DNA of 64,000 nucleotides from Bacteroidota bacterium (GTDB lineage: Bacteria > Bacteroidota > Bacteroidia > Chitinophagales > Chitinophagaceae): contig JAUZNZ010000020.1 in the NCBI GenBank assembly GCA_030706735.1, forward strand, positions 29,041 through 93,040, written 5' to 3'. Positions 19,397 through 28,857 of this stretch are shown here, one piece after another; position 1 is the first letter of the stretch; each line of letters opens with the position of its first letter. The position numbers and the translations under genes are program-made. The notes under the pieces were generated by a model. It had not been told where the DNA came from and made no database searches. It saw only the letters and a program-made list of their open reading frames with translations.

Positions 19397-20287
19397 CTAA
19401 TAATCCGACAATTGGATCCAATTTTCCGGGTAGATATCTCCGAAATACTCATTGTTTACGAAATTCTTGGGCACGATGACCTTTTTTCGTTCGTCCTTGT
19501 TTAAATAGGAGGACCACCAACTGAACGAGCCATTGGAATCGATATGGTGCTGACAGTTTGAAATAAGGAACATATCTTTCCAACTATCGGCGCCGGCATT
19601 AATATTTACGATCGTAACGTCCTCTCCGGTAAAATTTTCCCGCACCCAGGGATAGTCATTAGTAAAGAAAAAGAAATGGGGGGCGTCGACCAATTCCTTC
19701 ATTTTCCCGATTGCGCACACAAAATAATTCAACGTGCATACGGCGCCATATTTCTGGTAATTATTCGAATCCAGAAAATCTCCCCTCCTGACGTGAACCG
19801 ATACGCTTGAACGTGACCTTATGTCTTTTAATATCTCCAGATTGGTTGCGCCGACCTGGCTGAGGTCAAATTGAAAACAGTGCAGCACCTCGTCCCTAAC
19901 CTCCCTGAAGTATTTTTCTGAGTGCCATCCTCCGGCATAAAAGGTCAGTCCCTTGCGGGGTTGCAGAATTCCCGGCTGAAAGTTATAGTTATTATTTTCA
20001 TTGATCACGGTCACCCCCGCCAGGTTCAATAGCCTGATGACCGGCTTTGAAATAACCCGAAACTTCTTGTACTCCAGCATGCAATAGATCAAATAAAGGA
20101 TCTTATTGGCGAACGTATCCCGGTATTTTATCCCGAACACCTTATCCAGTTCGTAACCGTTGTGAATATTGGTGGATTTTTTTGAAAATATGAATCTGGT
20201 CGAGGCGGAGAGTCGTCTCTTTCTCAAATAGAGCGCGTATTGGGACATTTGATTTCCCAGTCCATTAAACAATATTACCACGTCCAT
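19397..20287 (-). CDS. Alpha-1,2-fucosyltransferase-like protein (GT11)
   Basis: 296 residues, normal for bacterial GT11. The N-terminus has LFNGLGNQMSQYALYLRKR, the family start; SVHVRRGDFLDSN near residue 163 is the H-x-R-R-G-D donor-binding motif; FFFTNDYPW and SNCQHHIDSNGSFSWWSSYL give the other conserved segments. GT11 enzymes move L-fucose from GDP-fucose to galactose. The gene sits between two FkbM paralogues in the opposite orientation, convergent with the first. Together they suggest a fucosylated and methylated surface glycan. Fucose use is inferred from family; no GDP-fucose synthesis genes are in the window. Confidence 0.9.
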   Translation of the reverse strand: MDVVILFNGLGNQMSQYALYLRKRRLSASTRFIFSKKSTNIHNGYELDKVFGIKYRDTFANKILYLIYCMLEYKKFRVISKPVIRLLNLAGVTVINENNNYNFQPGILQPRKGLTFYAGGWHSEKYFREVRDEVLHCFQFDLSQVGATNLEILKDIRSRSSVSVHVRRGDFLDSNNYQKYGAVCTLNYFVCAIGKMKELVDAPHFFFFTNDYPWVRENFTGEDVTIVNINAGADSWKDMFLISNCQHHIDSNGSFSWWSSYLNKDERKKVIVPKNFVNNEYFGDIYPENWIQLSDY

Positions 20288-20322
20288 GTGCGTCCCTTGG
20301 TGAAAATAAATTTATGAAGGAG

Positions 20323-20330
20323 CAAATTTA
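20323..20330 (-). promoter_or_regulatory. -7 promoter box for the GT11 gene
   Basis: TAAATTTG on the minus strand is a perfect TAnnTTTG match, 35 nt before the fucosyltransferase ATG, in the divergent gap shared with the second FkbM gene. Confidence 0.4.
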
Positions 20331-20415
20331 ACCTTCCTGTGCTATTTAAGGGAAAAATCGTTGCTCATCCGGGATAACAAAGAAAAAAGCCGGTTCTGCT
20401 GATGGAAAATATGCG

Positions 20416-20423
20416 TAATTTTG
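20416..20423 (+). promoter_or_regulatory. -7 promoter box 7 nt before the second FkbM gene
   Basis: TAATTTTG matches TAnnTTTG exactly and is followed by only 7 nt before the ATG at 20431. The transcription start would fall at or beside the start codon, so the mRNA may be leaderless. Confidence 0.45.
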
Positions 20424-20430
20424 GCGTTTT

Positions 20431-21261
20431 ATGCCCCTGTTACGTAATTTAATTGCCGGAGTCAATCACAGGCTAAAGAAGATACTATCCCGTCCATACA
20501 GCGTCTTCGACATCGGATGGCTCAAGGAAAAAACGCTGAAGCACCAGACAGATACCGGGTTGAAGCATCATGTCTATAAAAGAAAATACAAGATCGCTTA
20601 CCGGGACGGCCCGACCTTCCTAATGTCCATCAAAGAACTGTTTATAGACGAATTTTACAAATTCAGACCGGATTCGGATCATCCCAGGATAATCGATTGC
20701 GGTTCTTACATCGGTACCAGCATCCTCTTTTTCAAGGTCAATTATCCTCATGCGATCATTACGGGGTTTGAGCCAGACGCCTCAAACTATTCCCTGTTAA
20801 AGTCCAATGTGGACAATTGGGGTTTTTCCGGGATAGAAATTTTTAATGCGGCCATTTGGGTAAATAATGAAAACGTCAGCTTCCATTCCGCCGGCAATAT
20901 GTCCAGCCGGATCGAAGCGGGTGCGAATGAGCGTGACGATCAAAAGATGGTGAGGTGCGTCCGGTTAAATGACCTTTTACATGAACAGGTTGATTTCCTA
21001 AAGATCGACATCGAAGGCGCCGAATTGCCTGTCCTAAGAGATTGCTCCGACAATTTAAAAAATGTAAAAAACCTTTTTGTAGAGTACCATGGAAAGTATA
21101 GTGAATTATCCGATCTGAATGAAATCCTGGAAATACTGTACCGTAGTGATTTCAAATACTGCATAAAAGAAGGGAATGCGGTGCATGCCAGGCCCCTTTG
21201 GGAAAGGGACAGCGGTGTTCAATATGACATGCTGTTAAACATATTCGCCTTCAGGGGTTAG
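20431..21261 (+). CDS. FkbM family methyltransferase (copy 2)
   Basis: 276 residues, aligning end to end by eye with the copy at 18542. Motif I reads IIDCGSYIGTSI at residues ~86-97: the usual Ala-Asn is Ser-Tyr, a change at the SAM-binding loop that could alter activity. The FkbM hallmark VDFLKIDIEGAELPVL and LFVEYHGKY are intact, as is the acidic FEPDASN segment. It is likely to act on the same kind of glycan as its paralogue. Its stop overlaps the stop of the next, convergent FkbM gene (TTAG shared by both stops). A perfect -7 box lies 7 nt upstream of the ATG. Confidence 0.87.
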   Translation: MPLLRNLIAGVNHRLKKILSRPYSVFDIGWLKEKTLKHQTDTGLKHHVYKRKYKIAYRDGPTFLMSIKELFIDEFYKFRPDSDHPRIIDCGSYIGTSILFFKVNYPHAIITGFEPDASNYSLLKSNVDNWGFSGIEIFNAAIWVNNENVSFHSAGNMSSRIEAGANERDDQKMVRCVRLNDLLHEQVDFLKIDIEGAELPVLRDCSDNLKNVKNLFVEYHGKYSELSDLNEILEILYRSDFKYCIKEGNAVHARPLWERDSGVQYDMLLNIFAFRG

Positions 21262-21956
21262 CTCTTTTCAGGCTGGCTCTTTTCAGGCTGGCTCTTTTCA
21301 TAAATGATGTCGTAGTAGCTGCCTCCGCCCGGATGTTTGGCGAAACGGTGCCGGGAATACTCTTTGAATCCATGTTGGTCCATGAAGGATTGCAGGTCTT
21401 TGAGCTGACAACAGCCTTTATAGGACTCAAAGTCCGGAACCTCCGTTTTGATGTATTTAAAATGCGCGAGTATGGGCAACGCTCCTTTCAGCACCAGCAA
21501 TTCGGATCCCTGTGTATCCATAACCAACATATCAAATCCTTCGATCCCGATATTATTCTCTCTTAACAAGGATGGAAGAGACCTGCTGAACAATTGGATG
21601 GTCTTTTCAAAACTGACATCCGGCCAAATGTCCTTATGAAGGTTTAACTCCAGGATGGAGGAGGACGCCCCGTTGTTGCTGGCCAGGTGAAACTGGTATT
21701 CGACATGATCCTGATCCGTCACCAGTCCTTTAACGGCCCTCTGTCCGGGAAAACCAGACAGGTTGTTTTCCAGGGTCTCAAATACTTCGGGGATGGGCTC
21801 AATCCAAACGACGGACAACCGGTATTTGTGGTACAATTCTATTTCCTGTCCGGTATTTGCACCTACATGGATCACTCCCTTTACCTTTCGGAGCAATTCA
21901 TTTGGATCTTTCGTGAATAAAGACCTGGCCCTCAGCAAGATTGATCTTTTTAGCAT
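21258..21956 (-). CDS. FkbM family methyltransferase (copy 3)
   Basis: 232 residues, a shorter and more distant FkbM protein than the two neighbours. Motif I GVIHVGANTGQEIELY is near residues 27-42, strand-2 segment VVWIEPIPEVF follows, and DMLVMDTQGSELLVLKGA is the FkbM hallmark with Thr-Gln in place of Ile-Glu, a form common in this family. The last 13 residues are three near-identical EKSQP units coded by a 15-bp tandem repeat, giving a charged tail with no clear family match. Convergent and overlapping by 4 bp with the second FkbM gene. Confidence 0.85.
   Translation of the reverse strand: MLKRSILLRARSLFTKDPNELLRKVKGVIHVGANTGQEIELYHKYRLSVVWIEPIPEVFETLENNLSGFPGQRAVKGLVTDQDHVEYQFHLASNNGASSSILELNLHKDIWPDVSFEKTIQLFSRSLPSLLRENNIGIEGFDMLVMDTQGSELLVLKGALPILAHFKYIKTEVPDFESYKGCCQLKDLQSFMDQHGFKEYSRHRFAKHPGGGSYYDIIYEKSQPEKSQPEKS
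21262..21303. repeat. 15-bp tandem repeat at the 3' end of the third FkbM gene
   Basis: GGCTGGCTCTTTTCA is repeated almost three times with no visible substitutions, ending at the stop codon. It adds EKSQP units to the C-terminus. The near-perfect copies imply a recent expansion. Confidence 0.8.
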
Positions 21957-21973
21957 ACGCTCGATAACTGGCG

Positions 21974-21981
21974 CAAATCTA
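21974..21981 (-). promoter_or_regulatory. -7 promoter box for the third FkbM gene
   Basis: TAGATTTG on the minus strand matches TAnnTTTG exactly, 17 nt before the ATG at 21956. Confidence 0.4.
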
Positions 21982-22101
21982 ATTTTATTTCATCAATAAA
22001 CAAGCCCGTCGGAATGCCGGAATGAGGCGGTCATTTCTTTGCGGGGAAATTACGCGGACCGGTACAGTCATGCTTATACGATAATGCAAAGGAGGACCTG
22101 T

Positions 22102-22881
22102 TCAAGACCCCCGGGACAGGGTGGGTCCCGGGACAGGACGTCCCGGCTGTATGTATTGCAGGAACCTTTCCAGACCACGGCGCTTCGGATCGTCCAGGCG
22201 GTAATCCAGGAAGCGGGTGAAATAGTCGTGCAGGCTGAACAGGCTGTACGGATTCTCCTTTACGATCTCGTCGATATGCCCGAGGCCCATTTTGTTGGCC
22301 TCATTGAATTCACTGATGAAGGCCGGGTCGAGAGGGCGGCTGCTGATCCAGGCGGCAAATACGAAGGGCAGACCGGTATGCGCCTTCCACGCCTCGCCCA
22401 GATCGTAAATATAGGACGATCGCTGTCTTTGTTCCAGGGCGCGGTCCCCGATCACGACGCCGGCAGTGGTACCGTCGATCTGGCGGCGAAAATCCATTCC
22501 CGCATCCATGAGCACCGGTTCCACTTTCCAATGCTCTTTAAGCAGCATCTTCGCCAATTGCACCGAGGTCCGGCTTTGATAATCCAGCAACACCCGTTCG
22601 ACCTTTTCGAGCGGAACCTCACTGAACAGGCATACCGACGCGACCGGGCCATTGCTGCCGATGCAATAATCGCCGTTGATATAGAATTCATCCATCTGGG
22701 GAATGATCGCCACCGGCACCAGACCGATGTCGATCTGATCAGCGAGGAGCATGCGTGCAATGCGGGAGGGGTAGTCGATGGTCAGGTCGATCTCCCTGGA
22801 TATCTCCGCCCGCCGGATCCCATAGAGTAACGGCTTTGTATTGAGGTAGCTGACTGCTCCCACACGTATTTTTCTGTCCAA
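22102..22881 (-). CDS. mqnA: Chorismate dehydratase, menaquinone synthesis via futalosine
   Basis: 259 residues. Removes water from chorismate to give 3-enolpyruvylbenzoate, the first step of the futalosine route to menaquinone. The fold is periplasmic-binding-protein-like. Family marks are VGAVSYLNTKPLLYGI at the start, IDIGLVPVAIIPQM near residue 50, LDYQSRTSVQLAKMLL near 100 and GVVIGDRAL near 145. The start codon is TTG at 22881 (the motif begins directly after it, and no ATG fits). The C-terminal ~20 residues are Pro/Gly/Arg-rich and come from a GC-rich repeat, so the tail may be a late addition. Divergent from purB, with 85 bp between starts. Confidence 0.92.
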   Translation of the reverse strand: MDRKIRVGAVSYLNTKPLLYGIRRAEISREIDLTIDYPSRIARMLLADQIDIGLVPVAIIPQMDEFYINGDYCIGSNGPVASVCLFSEVPLEKVERVLLDYQSRTSVQLAKMLLKEHWKVEPVLMDAGMDFRRQIDGTTAGVVIGDRALEQRQRSSYIYDLGEAWKAHTGLPFVFAAWISSRPLDPAFISEFNEANKMGLGHIDEIVKENPYSLFSLHDYFTRFLDYRLDDPKRRGLERFLQYIQPGRPVPGPTLSRGS

Positions 22882-22966
22882 TTCCTTTACGTTAATTTTG
22901 GCTGCAAGTTACGGCGCGGGAATGGAACTGCATGGGCCATTTTAAGCCACTTTCGAAAACATTCGT

Positions 22967-24343
22967 ATGGAATTGAATTCATTGACAGCCATTTCCCCGA
23001 TCGACGGACGGTATCGCCAACAGGTGGAACACCTGGATGACTACTTTTCCGAATATGCCCTGATCCGGTATCGTGTGCTGGTCGAAGTGGAGTATTTCTT
23101 TTTCCTGGCGAAAAAAAAGCTTTTCCCTTTGTCACCGGCCCTCCGGAAATACCTGCAATCCGTCCTTGAGCAATTTAGCCTGGAAGACGCGCACGCGATC
23201 AAGGGAATGGAGAAGATCACCAATCACGACGTCAAGGCGGTTGAATATTTTTTGAAGAAGAAGCTGGAGGCGTATGGCGGCTCCGCGGCCGCACCGGAAG
23301 ACGGAAGCGGCGCCGGAAACCTCAAGGAATGGATACATTTCGGCCTGACCTCGCAGGATATCAACAATACGGCGATCCCCCTCTTATGGCGTCATGCCAT
23401 CGAATTCGAGTACCTGCCGGGATTGCTCAATCTGAACCGTCAGTTGGAGCTGCTGGCGCGGGAATGGGGAGACGTCCCGATGCTGTCGAGGACCCACGGC
23501 CAGCCAGCGAGTCCAACCTTGCTTGGCAAGGAGATCATGGTCTTTGTCGAACGGATCGAGGATCAGGTCGAACAGCTGATCCAGGTACCCTTCTCTGCCA
23601 AGTTCGGCGGCGCTACCGGAAATTTCAATGCCCACCAGGTGGCCTTCCCCGGGAAGGATTGGGTAAAATGGGCGAATGAATTCGTCGAGGGAACGCTAGG
23701 CTTGCAAAGACAGCAATACACCACGCAGGTGGAGCATTACGATCATCTTGCCGCCCACTTCGATGCGATCCGCCGGATCAATACGATCCTAATCGATTTC
23801 TGCCGGGACGTATGGACCTATGTGTCGATGGATTATTTCAAGCAGAAAACGAGGAAAGGCGAAATTGGATCATCCGCCATGCCGCACAAAGTGAACCCCA
23901 TCGATTTTGAAAATGCCGAAGGGAATCTTGGCATCGCCAATGCGTTGTTTGAGCACTTTGCATCCAAATTGCCCATCTCCAGGTTGCAAAGAGACCTGAC
24001 GGATTCGACTGTATTGCGCAATATCGGGGTGCCTTTCGCCCATACGATCATCGCGTTCAAATCCATCGAGAAGGGCTTGGACAAACTCGTTCTGAACCGG
24101 GAAAAGCTGCACCAGGACCTGGACAATAACTGGGCGGTGGTGGCAGAGGCCATACAGACTATCCTGCGCAGGGAGAACTATCCCAACCCCTATGAAGCCC
24201 TGAAGGAGCTCACCAGGGGGCGTGCCGGCATTACCAAGGAATCCATCCACGACTTTATCGACGGGTTGGACGTAAAAGCTGCGGTCAAGAAGGAATTGAA
24301 GAGGATCACCCCCCACAATTATACCGGGGTTGCGTTCGGTTAG
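22967..24343 (+). CDS. purB: Adenylosuccinate lyase
   Basis: Cleaves SAICAR in purine synthesis and adenylosuccinate in AMP synthesis, releasing fumarate. 458 residues. The superfamily signature SSAMPHKVNPIDFEN, with the flexible catalytic-Ser loop, is near residue 301; TSQDINNTA carries the conserved Thr-Ser segment near 130; RTHGQPASPTLLGKE contains the general-acid His near 173. The ATG at 22967 starts the family sequence ELNSLTAISPIDGRYR directly. Its stop overlaps that of the convergent T9SS protein (TTAG). Confidence 0.97.
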   Translation: MELNSLTAISPIDGRYRQQVEHLDDYFSEYALIRYRVLVEVEYFFFLAKKKLFPLSPALRKYLQSVLEQFSLEDAHAIKGMEKITNHDVKAVEYFLKKKLEAYGGSAAAPEDGSGAGNLKEWIHFGLTSQDINNTAIPLLWRHAIEFEYLPGLLNLNRQLELLAREWGDVPMLSRTHGQPASPTLLGKEIMVFVERIEDQVEQLIQVPFSAKFGGATGNFNAHQVAFPGKDWVKWANEFVEGTLGLQRQQYTTQVEHYDHLAAHFDAIRRINTILIDFCRDVWTYVSMDYFKQKTRKGEIGSSAMPHKVNPIDFENAEGNLGIANALFEHFASKLPISRLQRDLTDSTVLRNIGVPFAHTIIAFKSIEKGLDKLVLNREKLHQDLDNNWAVVAEAIQTILRRENYPNPYEALKELTRGRAGITKESIHDFIDGLDVKAAVKKELKRITPHNYTGVAFG

Positions 24344-27069
24344 CGGATCAACTGAACGGTGCCTTTTTTGAATGCCGGCCCGCACAAGGTTTCGGCCTTT
24401 ATGTAATAGACGTAGGTGCCGGTCGGCTGCGGTTGCCCGTTGAAGGTACCGTCCCAGCATCCGCCCGGATCTTTGGTATAGAAAACACGAGCACCCATCC
24501 GGTCAAAGACGGCCATCTCGAACCCCTTAACGGCACCCCAGTATTTGATCCCGAAACAATCGTTATGACCGTCCCCATTGGGCGTAAAAGCGCTGGCTAC
24601 CGGGTAACCGATGCTGGTGCCGGCTTTGGTAACAAGAAGTTCAATGCTGTCGAGGGAGGAGCATCCATGAGAGTCTGTGACCCGCACATAATACCAGGTA
24701 CTTGAGTCGGGTCTTGCTATGGGATCGGCGACTGACGGATCGGAAAGGTGCCCGGCGGGATACCAGGCATAACTGACGCCCCCTGAAGCCGTGAGTGTCG
24801 CCTCACCGGTTATGCAATCCAGGTCATTGGACTTGGAGATAAAGGGATCCGGCGGAGGGTTGACGGTAATGGTCGATTTGAGCACCATTTTGAGGTTGCA
24901 TATCTTGTCATACGCGACGGCCTGGTAGGAGCCCGAAGCGTTCGGGTATACCAGCACGGTAGATGCGCCGGGGTCCTGGGATCCGATGTTGGATACCCAT
25001 TGATAATAATCGCCATACGCCGGATCGGCTCCCGTCAATTTCAGCAGGACGGAGTCGCCGGTGCAAATGCCGGCGGTCTGGGGTGTGATGTCGAACTGAT
25101 CGGGCGGTTTTACCGTGATCAATATCGAGTCATTCACCTTACATCCATCGGAGCCGGTCGCCAGTACCTTGTACCGGGCGGTGGCGGAGGGGGCGGCTAT
25201 GGGATCAGCGGACCCGGGATCATCCAGGCCCTGCGACGGGGACCAGGCATAATCATTGGCGCCGCTCACCTGCAACTGCACCCCGTCTCCCTTGCAAATG
25301 ATGGTATCCCTGCTGATGCTGATCACCGGCGTATCCAGGACCTTGACCATCACCGTATCACTGACCGTACAAAGCCCATGATAAGCTTTGACAATATATC
25401 GGGTGGGCGTGGCAGGATTTGCCCCGGGATTTGTCATGGTCGGATCCGAGAGACCGGCAGAAGGCGTCCAACGCACGGAGTCCGTGTTCTGAACGGAGGT
25501 TTTGAGTAACAGGGGGCTGCCCTGACAAAAGGACGTATCGGGAAGCGTGCTGACGGAGGGAAGGCTCTTGAACTGCACGCCGATCGCCGCATTTGCCGTG
25601 CACCCGTAAGAGGTAGTGACGGCGAGCTGATATTGGGCGGCCGATCTTACCAGCAGGCTGTCGGCGGTGGAACCATCCTGCCAAAGATAGGTCAGGTTGT
25701 TGCCCGGATATCGCAGGATCAGGCTGTCGCCCTCACAAAGGGAGGTGTCCCTGCCCAGGGAAATCACGGGAGGACCCATGACCACTACGCTGCGGCAAAA
25801 TGTGGCTTCGCTGGGGAGGCCTTCGTCCATCATCATGTTGACATGATAGGTGCCGGGCGAAGAATAGGAGATCGCAGGCGGGTCTTTACCGGAAAAGCTG
25901 GGGGAACTTGCACTGGTGCAACCGGCAAAACGGATACGGGTGATCGTATTATTATGCACATTCGGGACAAAGCAATAGATATCTGCGCCTACCCGAAAGA
26001 ACTTCGAAATGGAATGCGGGGTATTGAAGTTCCCGATATTGCCCATATCGACGGCCGTCGGGACGCTTAGCACGTCATTATGAAAATCCAGTCTTACCAG
26101 CTTGCCGTTATCGACATCGACGACGAACCCTACGACCTGGTCGCAGAATTTGATGATGGCCATATCACGGGGAAGGGTAAGATAGCCGCCCGGGTTGCCC
26201 AGGTCGACGGCCGTCGGAGCATTCAGCAGGGAATTGCCAAAGTCCAGCCTGGTGATCTTGCCAGCGTTCCCCTCGGCGATGAAGACATGCCAGTTACCCG
26301 CGTCGTTAAGCGCAAAAATACCGTCGGGATAGACAAATTTTCCGCCTACATTCCCCAGGTTGGTGGCCGTCGGCGGATTGGAAAAATCGGTACCGAAGTT
26401 GAACAAGGTGACGGTATTGTTGTCCGCATTGACCGTAAAACCATACCAGTTGCCCGGGCTGGCCGGGTCGGTAAAAAGATATAGGTCGATGGGCATGTTG
26501 AGGTTTGCGCCGGGGGGATTTCCCCAGTCGGTGGCCACCGGACTGTTGTTGGTGATCGTCGGGCCTATGTCCACGCGAACGATATGAGGCGTGGTCGCCG
26601 ATTCGGTCCCTCCTCCGACGATGATGGCATACCACCTTCCATTGTTCTTCACGACCTGCACCCCTTCATTGCCCACAAAGGCCAGTATCCCCCCAAAATT
26701 ACCCAGGTCCGTAGCCGTGGGCGTGTTGAGGAAGCTGTTGCCGAAATCAAGCCGGATCAGTGCGCCCGGGGTATGGTTGACGACAAAGGCGTAATAATTG
26801 CCGTTGTCCTCGGCCAGATCCATGAAAACGGGCCATGAAAGAACATTACCGACATTTCCGAGGTTGGTCGCCTGGGGAATGGTCTGGTTCAGGTCAGCCA
26901 CGCAGAAGTTCCAGAACCAGGTGGCCCCGCCGGCAGATGTATTGGAAATGTTCACGGGCGCGTTGACGCATACGGTATCCGGCAAGGTAAAGGAAGGGAT
27001 TTGAGTATATCCAGCCAGGGAGGTGAGGAGAAGGAAAAGTATTACCAGCCGGCTCTTATGAGTAAGCAT
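24340..27069 (-). CDS. Large T9SS-exported propeller/PKD protein with gliding-type C-terminal domain
   Basis: 909 residues from the ATG at 27069, where a clean signal peptide begins (SRLVILFLLLTSLAGYTQ). Residues ~25-380 are a repeated propeller-like unit of ~45 residues with the words 'P-T-A-x-D/N-L-G-N-x-G-G' and 'xxRLDFGN'. A PKD-like segment follows (ISYSSPGTYHVNMM), then repeated Ig-like blocks each built around 'D-T-x-x-C-x-G-D'. The C-terminal ~90 residues (ASAFTPNGDGHNDCFG, FEMAVFDRMGARVFYTKD, CWDGTFNGQPQPTGTYVYYI) are the gliding-associated CHU_C domain, a type B sorting signal for T9SS. Probably a surface adhesin; the ligand is unknown. A longer in-frame start at 27111 is possible but would precede the signal peptide. 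Confidence 0.9.
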   Translation of the reverse strand: MLTHKSRLVILFLLLTSLAGYTQIPSFTLPDTVCVNAPVNISNTSAGGATWFWNFCVADLNQTIPQATNLGNVGNVLSWPVFMDLAEDNGNYYAFVVNHTPGALIRLDFGNSFLNTPTATDLGNFGGILAFVGNEGVQVVKNNGRWYAIIVGGGTESATTPHIVRVDIGPTITNNSPVATDWGNPPGANLNMPIDLYLFTDPASPGNWYGFTVNADNNTVTLFNFGTDFSNPPTATNLGNVGGKFVYPDGIFALNDAGNWHVFIAEGNAGKITRLDFGNSLLNAPTAVDLGNPGGYLTLPRDMAIIKFCDQVVGFVVDVDNGKLVRLDFHNDVLSVPTAVDMGNIGNFNTPHSISKFFRVGADIYCFVPNVHNNTITRIRFAGCTSASSPSFSGKDPPAISYSSPGTYHVNMMMDEGLPSEATFCRSVVVMGPPVISLGRDTSLCEGDSLILRYPGNNLTYLWQDGSTADSLLVRSAAQYQLAVTTSYGCTANAAIGVQFKSLPSVSTLPDTSFCQGSPLLLKTSVQNTDSVRWTPSAGLSDPTMTNPGANPATPTRYIVKAYHGLCTVSDTVMVKVLDTPVISISRDTIICKGDGVQLQVSGANDYAWSPSQGLDDPGSADPIAAPSATARYKVLATGSDGCKVNDSILITVKPPDQFDITPQTAGICTGDSVLLKLTGADPAYGDYYQWVSNIGSQDPGASTVLVYPNASGSYQAVAYDKICNLKMVLKSTITVNPPPDPFISKSNDLDCITGEATLTASGGVSYAWYPAGHLSDPSVADPIARPDSSTWYYVRVTDSHGCSSLDSIELLVTKAGTSIGYPVASAFTPNGDGHNDCFGIKYWGAVKGFEMAVFDRMGARVFYTKDPGGCWDGTFNGQPQPTGTYVYYIKAETLCGPAFKKGTVQLIR

Positions 27070-27126
27070 TCCATGGGGTTGTTGACGTCTAAAGATAGTC
27101 AAAAAGTCCATTTTTAAGCAGTAAAA

Positions 27127-27164
27127 CCAATAGCCGTGTCGATTTCGGCCATAGCCGTGCTGAT
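27127..27164 (-). promoter_or_regulatory. CACGGCTAT direct repeat upstream of the T9SS protein
   Basis: On the minus strand AGCACGGCTATGGCC and TCGACACGGCTATTGG lie 21 bp apart, 58-95 bp upstream of the ATG at 27069. The unit is the same as at 8303-8333 and beside the LytTR gene. It looks like an activator site; the factor is inferred. Confidence 0.5.
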
Positions 27165-27174
27165 CTGGCCGGCC

Positions 27175-27208
27175 GGGGGGTCAGGGGGATGGGGCCGGAG
27201 GACGAGGG
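27175..27208 (+). other. G-run cluster with quadruplex potential
   Basis: Four runs of three to six G (27175-27180, 27184-27188, 27191-27194, 27206-27208) lie in the gap between the prfC 3' end and the T9SS gene promoter. Short spacers separate the first three runs; the last is 11 nt away. On the minus transcript this would be C-rich. Confidence 0.4.
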
Positions 27209-27221
27209 TACCGCCCCGGGT

Positions 27222-28811
27222 TCATTTATGGATCTCCGACGTGAAGTGGAATTCGATCGCGGGATTGTTGATGCGTTCGGTATTCAGGAACCATTCGCTT
27301 TGGGCGAGGTAGACGAGGTGGCCATCCTTGTCATTGGCAATATTGGCGTGCTTGAAGCGCGTGAAGTCTTCCAGTTTTTTCGGGTCTTCGCTGGTGATCC
27401 AGCAAGCCTTGTAGAAGGGCAGGGCGTTGAATTGCACGGAGGCGCCGTATTCGTGGAGGAGACGGTATTGGATCACTTCGAACTGGAGCTCTCCCACGCA
27501 GCCGATGATCTTCTTATTGCCGCCGTATTGCGTGAACAATTGCGCCACGCCTTCGTCGGTCAACTGCAGCAGGCCTTTTTCGAGCTGCTTGGTCTTCATC
27601 GGGTCCTTATTGACCACCTCCTTGAATATCTCCGGCGAAAAGGAAGGGATGCCGGTGAAGAAATACTCCTCCCCTTCGGTGAGGGTGTCTCCAATCTTGA
27701 AATTGCCGGTGTCGAACAGGCCGACCACGTCGCCGGGGTATGCCGCCTCGATCACGTCCTTGTCCCGCGCCAGGAAGGTATAAGGGTTGCTGAAGCGAAC
27801 GTCCTTGTCCAGCCGCACATGGTGGAAATATTTGTTGCGTTCGAACTTGCCGCTGCAAACGCGCAGGAAGGCGATGCGGTCCCGATGCTTGGGGTCCAGG
27901 TTTGCGTGGATCTTGAAGATGAAGCCGCTGAACTTATCCTCCTGAACATCCAGGTGACGCGTCGAAGTCTCGCGGCTGCGCGGTGCGGGGGCGATACGGA
28001 TAAAGGTATCCAGCATTTCCCTGACGCCAAAATTATTGATGGCGCTGCCAAAGAATACCGGCGCCACTTTGCCGGCCAGGTAATCTTCTACCTTCAGTTG
28101 CCCATGGACGCCATCCACCAGTTCGACGTCCTCCCGGAGAGTGGCCGCGTCCTTTTCGCCGAGGCGTTCGTCGAGGAGGGCGCTGCCGAGGTTATCGATC
28201 TTTACCGTGTCTTCATCGGCCGCCTTGGTATTGGCCGTAAAAAGAACGAGGTTCTTGTCATAAAGATTGTACACGCCCTTGAAGTCCTTGCCGCTATTAA
28301 TGGGCCAGGTCATGGGATGCAGATGAATGGACAGTTCCTTTTCGATCTCCTCCAGCAGGTCGAAGCGGTTCTTGCCGTCGCGGTCCATTTTATTGATAAA
28401 CACGATCACGGGGGTGTCGCGCATGCGACATACCTCCATCAGGCGACGGGTCTGCGCCTCCACCCCATTGACGCTGTCGATCACCAGGATGACGCTGTCC
28501 ACCGCGGTCAGCGTCCGGTACGTGTCTTCGGCAAAGTCTTTGTGGCCGGGCGTGTCCAGGAGGTTGATGAGCATTCCTTTGTACTCGAAGCTCATCACGG
28601 AGGTGGCCACGGAAATGCCGCGCTGCCGCTCGATCTCCATGAAGTCGCTGGTAGCATGCTTTTTAATCTTGTTGCTCTTCACCGCCCCGGCTGTCTGGAT
28701 CGCGCCGCCAAACAGGAGGAATTTCTCCGTAAGGGTCGTTTTGCCGGCGTCGGGGTGGGAAATAATGGCGAAGGTCCTTCGCTTGTTGATCTCGTTGCTA
28801 TACTTCATCAT
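27222..28811 (-). CDS. prfC: Peptide chain release factor 3
   Basis: 529 residues. A translational GTPase that removes RF1/RF2 from the ribosome after termination. The G-domain motifs are all present: [12 protein letters not shown] (G1) near residue 16, the [12 protein letters not shown] switch I region, [10 protein letters not shown] (G3) near 88, and [11 protein letters not shown] (G4) near 140. Domain 2 and the C-terminal RF3 domain continue to the end with [22 protein letters not shown] split across two strands. The start is ATG 28811 (or 28808); a perfect TACCTTTG box ends 9 nt upstream, which rules out the longer TTG start. Monocistronic by the look of the gaps. Confidence 0.95.
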   Translation of the reverse strand: MMKYSNEINKRRTFAIISHPDAGKTTLTEKFLLFGGAIQTAGAVKSNKIKKHATSDFMEIERQRGISVATSVMSFEYKGMLINLLDTPGHKDFAEDTYRTLTAVDSVILVIDSVNGVEAQTRRLMEVCRMRDTPVIVFINKMDRDGKNRFDLLEEIEKELSIHLHPMTWPINSGKDFKGVYNLYDKNLVLFTANTKAADEDTVKIDNLGSALLDERLGEKDAATLREDVELVDGVHGQLKVEDYLAGKVAPVFFGSAINNFGVREMLDTFIRIAPAPRSRETSTRHLDVQEDKFSGFIFKIHANLDPKHRDRIAFLRVCSGKFERNKYFHHVRLDKDVRFSNPYTFLARDKDVIEAAYPGDVVGLFDTGNFKIGDTLTEGEEYFFTGIPSFSPEIFKEVVNKDPMKTKQLEKGLLQLTDEGVAQLFTQYGGNKKIIGCVGELQFEVIQYRLLHEYGASVQFNALPFYKACWITSEDPKKLEDFTRFKHANIANDKDGHLVYLAQSEWFLNTERINNPAIEFHFTSEIHK

Positions 28812-28820
28812 TTGCGGGTG

Positions 28821-28828
28821 CAAAGGTA
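28821..28828 (-). promoter_or_regulatory. -7 promoter box for prfC
   Basis: TACCTTTG on the minus strand is a perfect -7 match. Only 9 nt separate it from the first ATG of prfC, so the 5' leader would be a few nucleotides at most. Confidence 0.5.
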
Positions 28829-28857
28829 CGAAAAAGCGGCGTCACGCGAGCGAAGAT

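Noticed and set aside
18491..22000. Genomic island with integrase
   Set aside because: Composition looks AT-richer, but no integrase, direct-repeat ends, tRNA border or transposase is visible.
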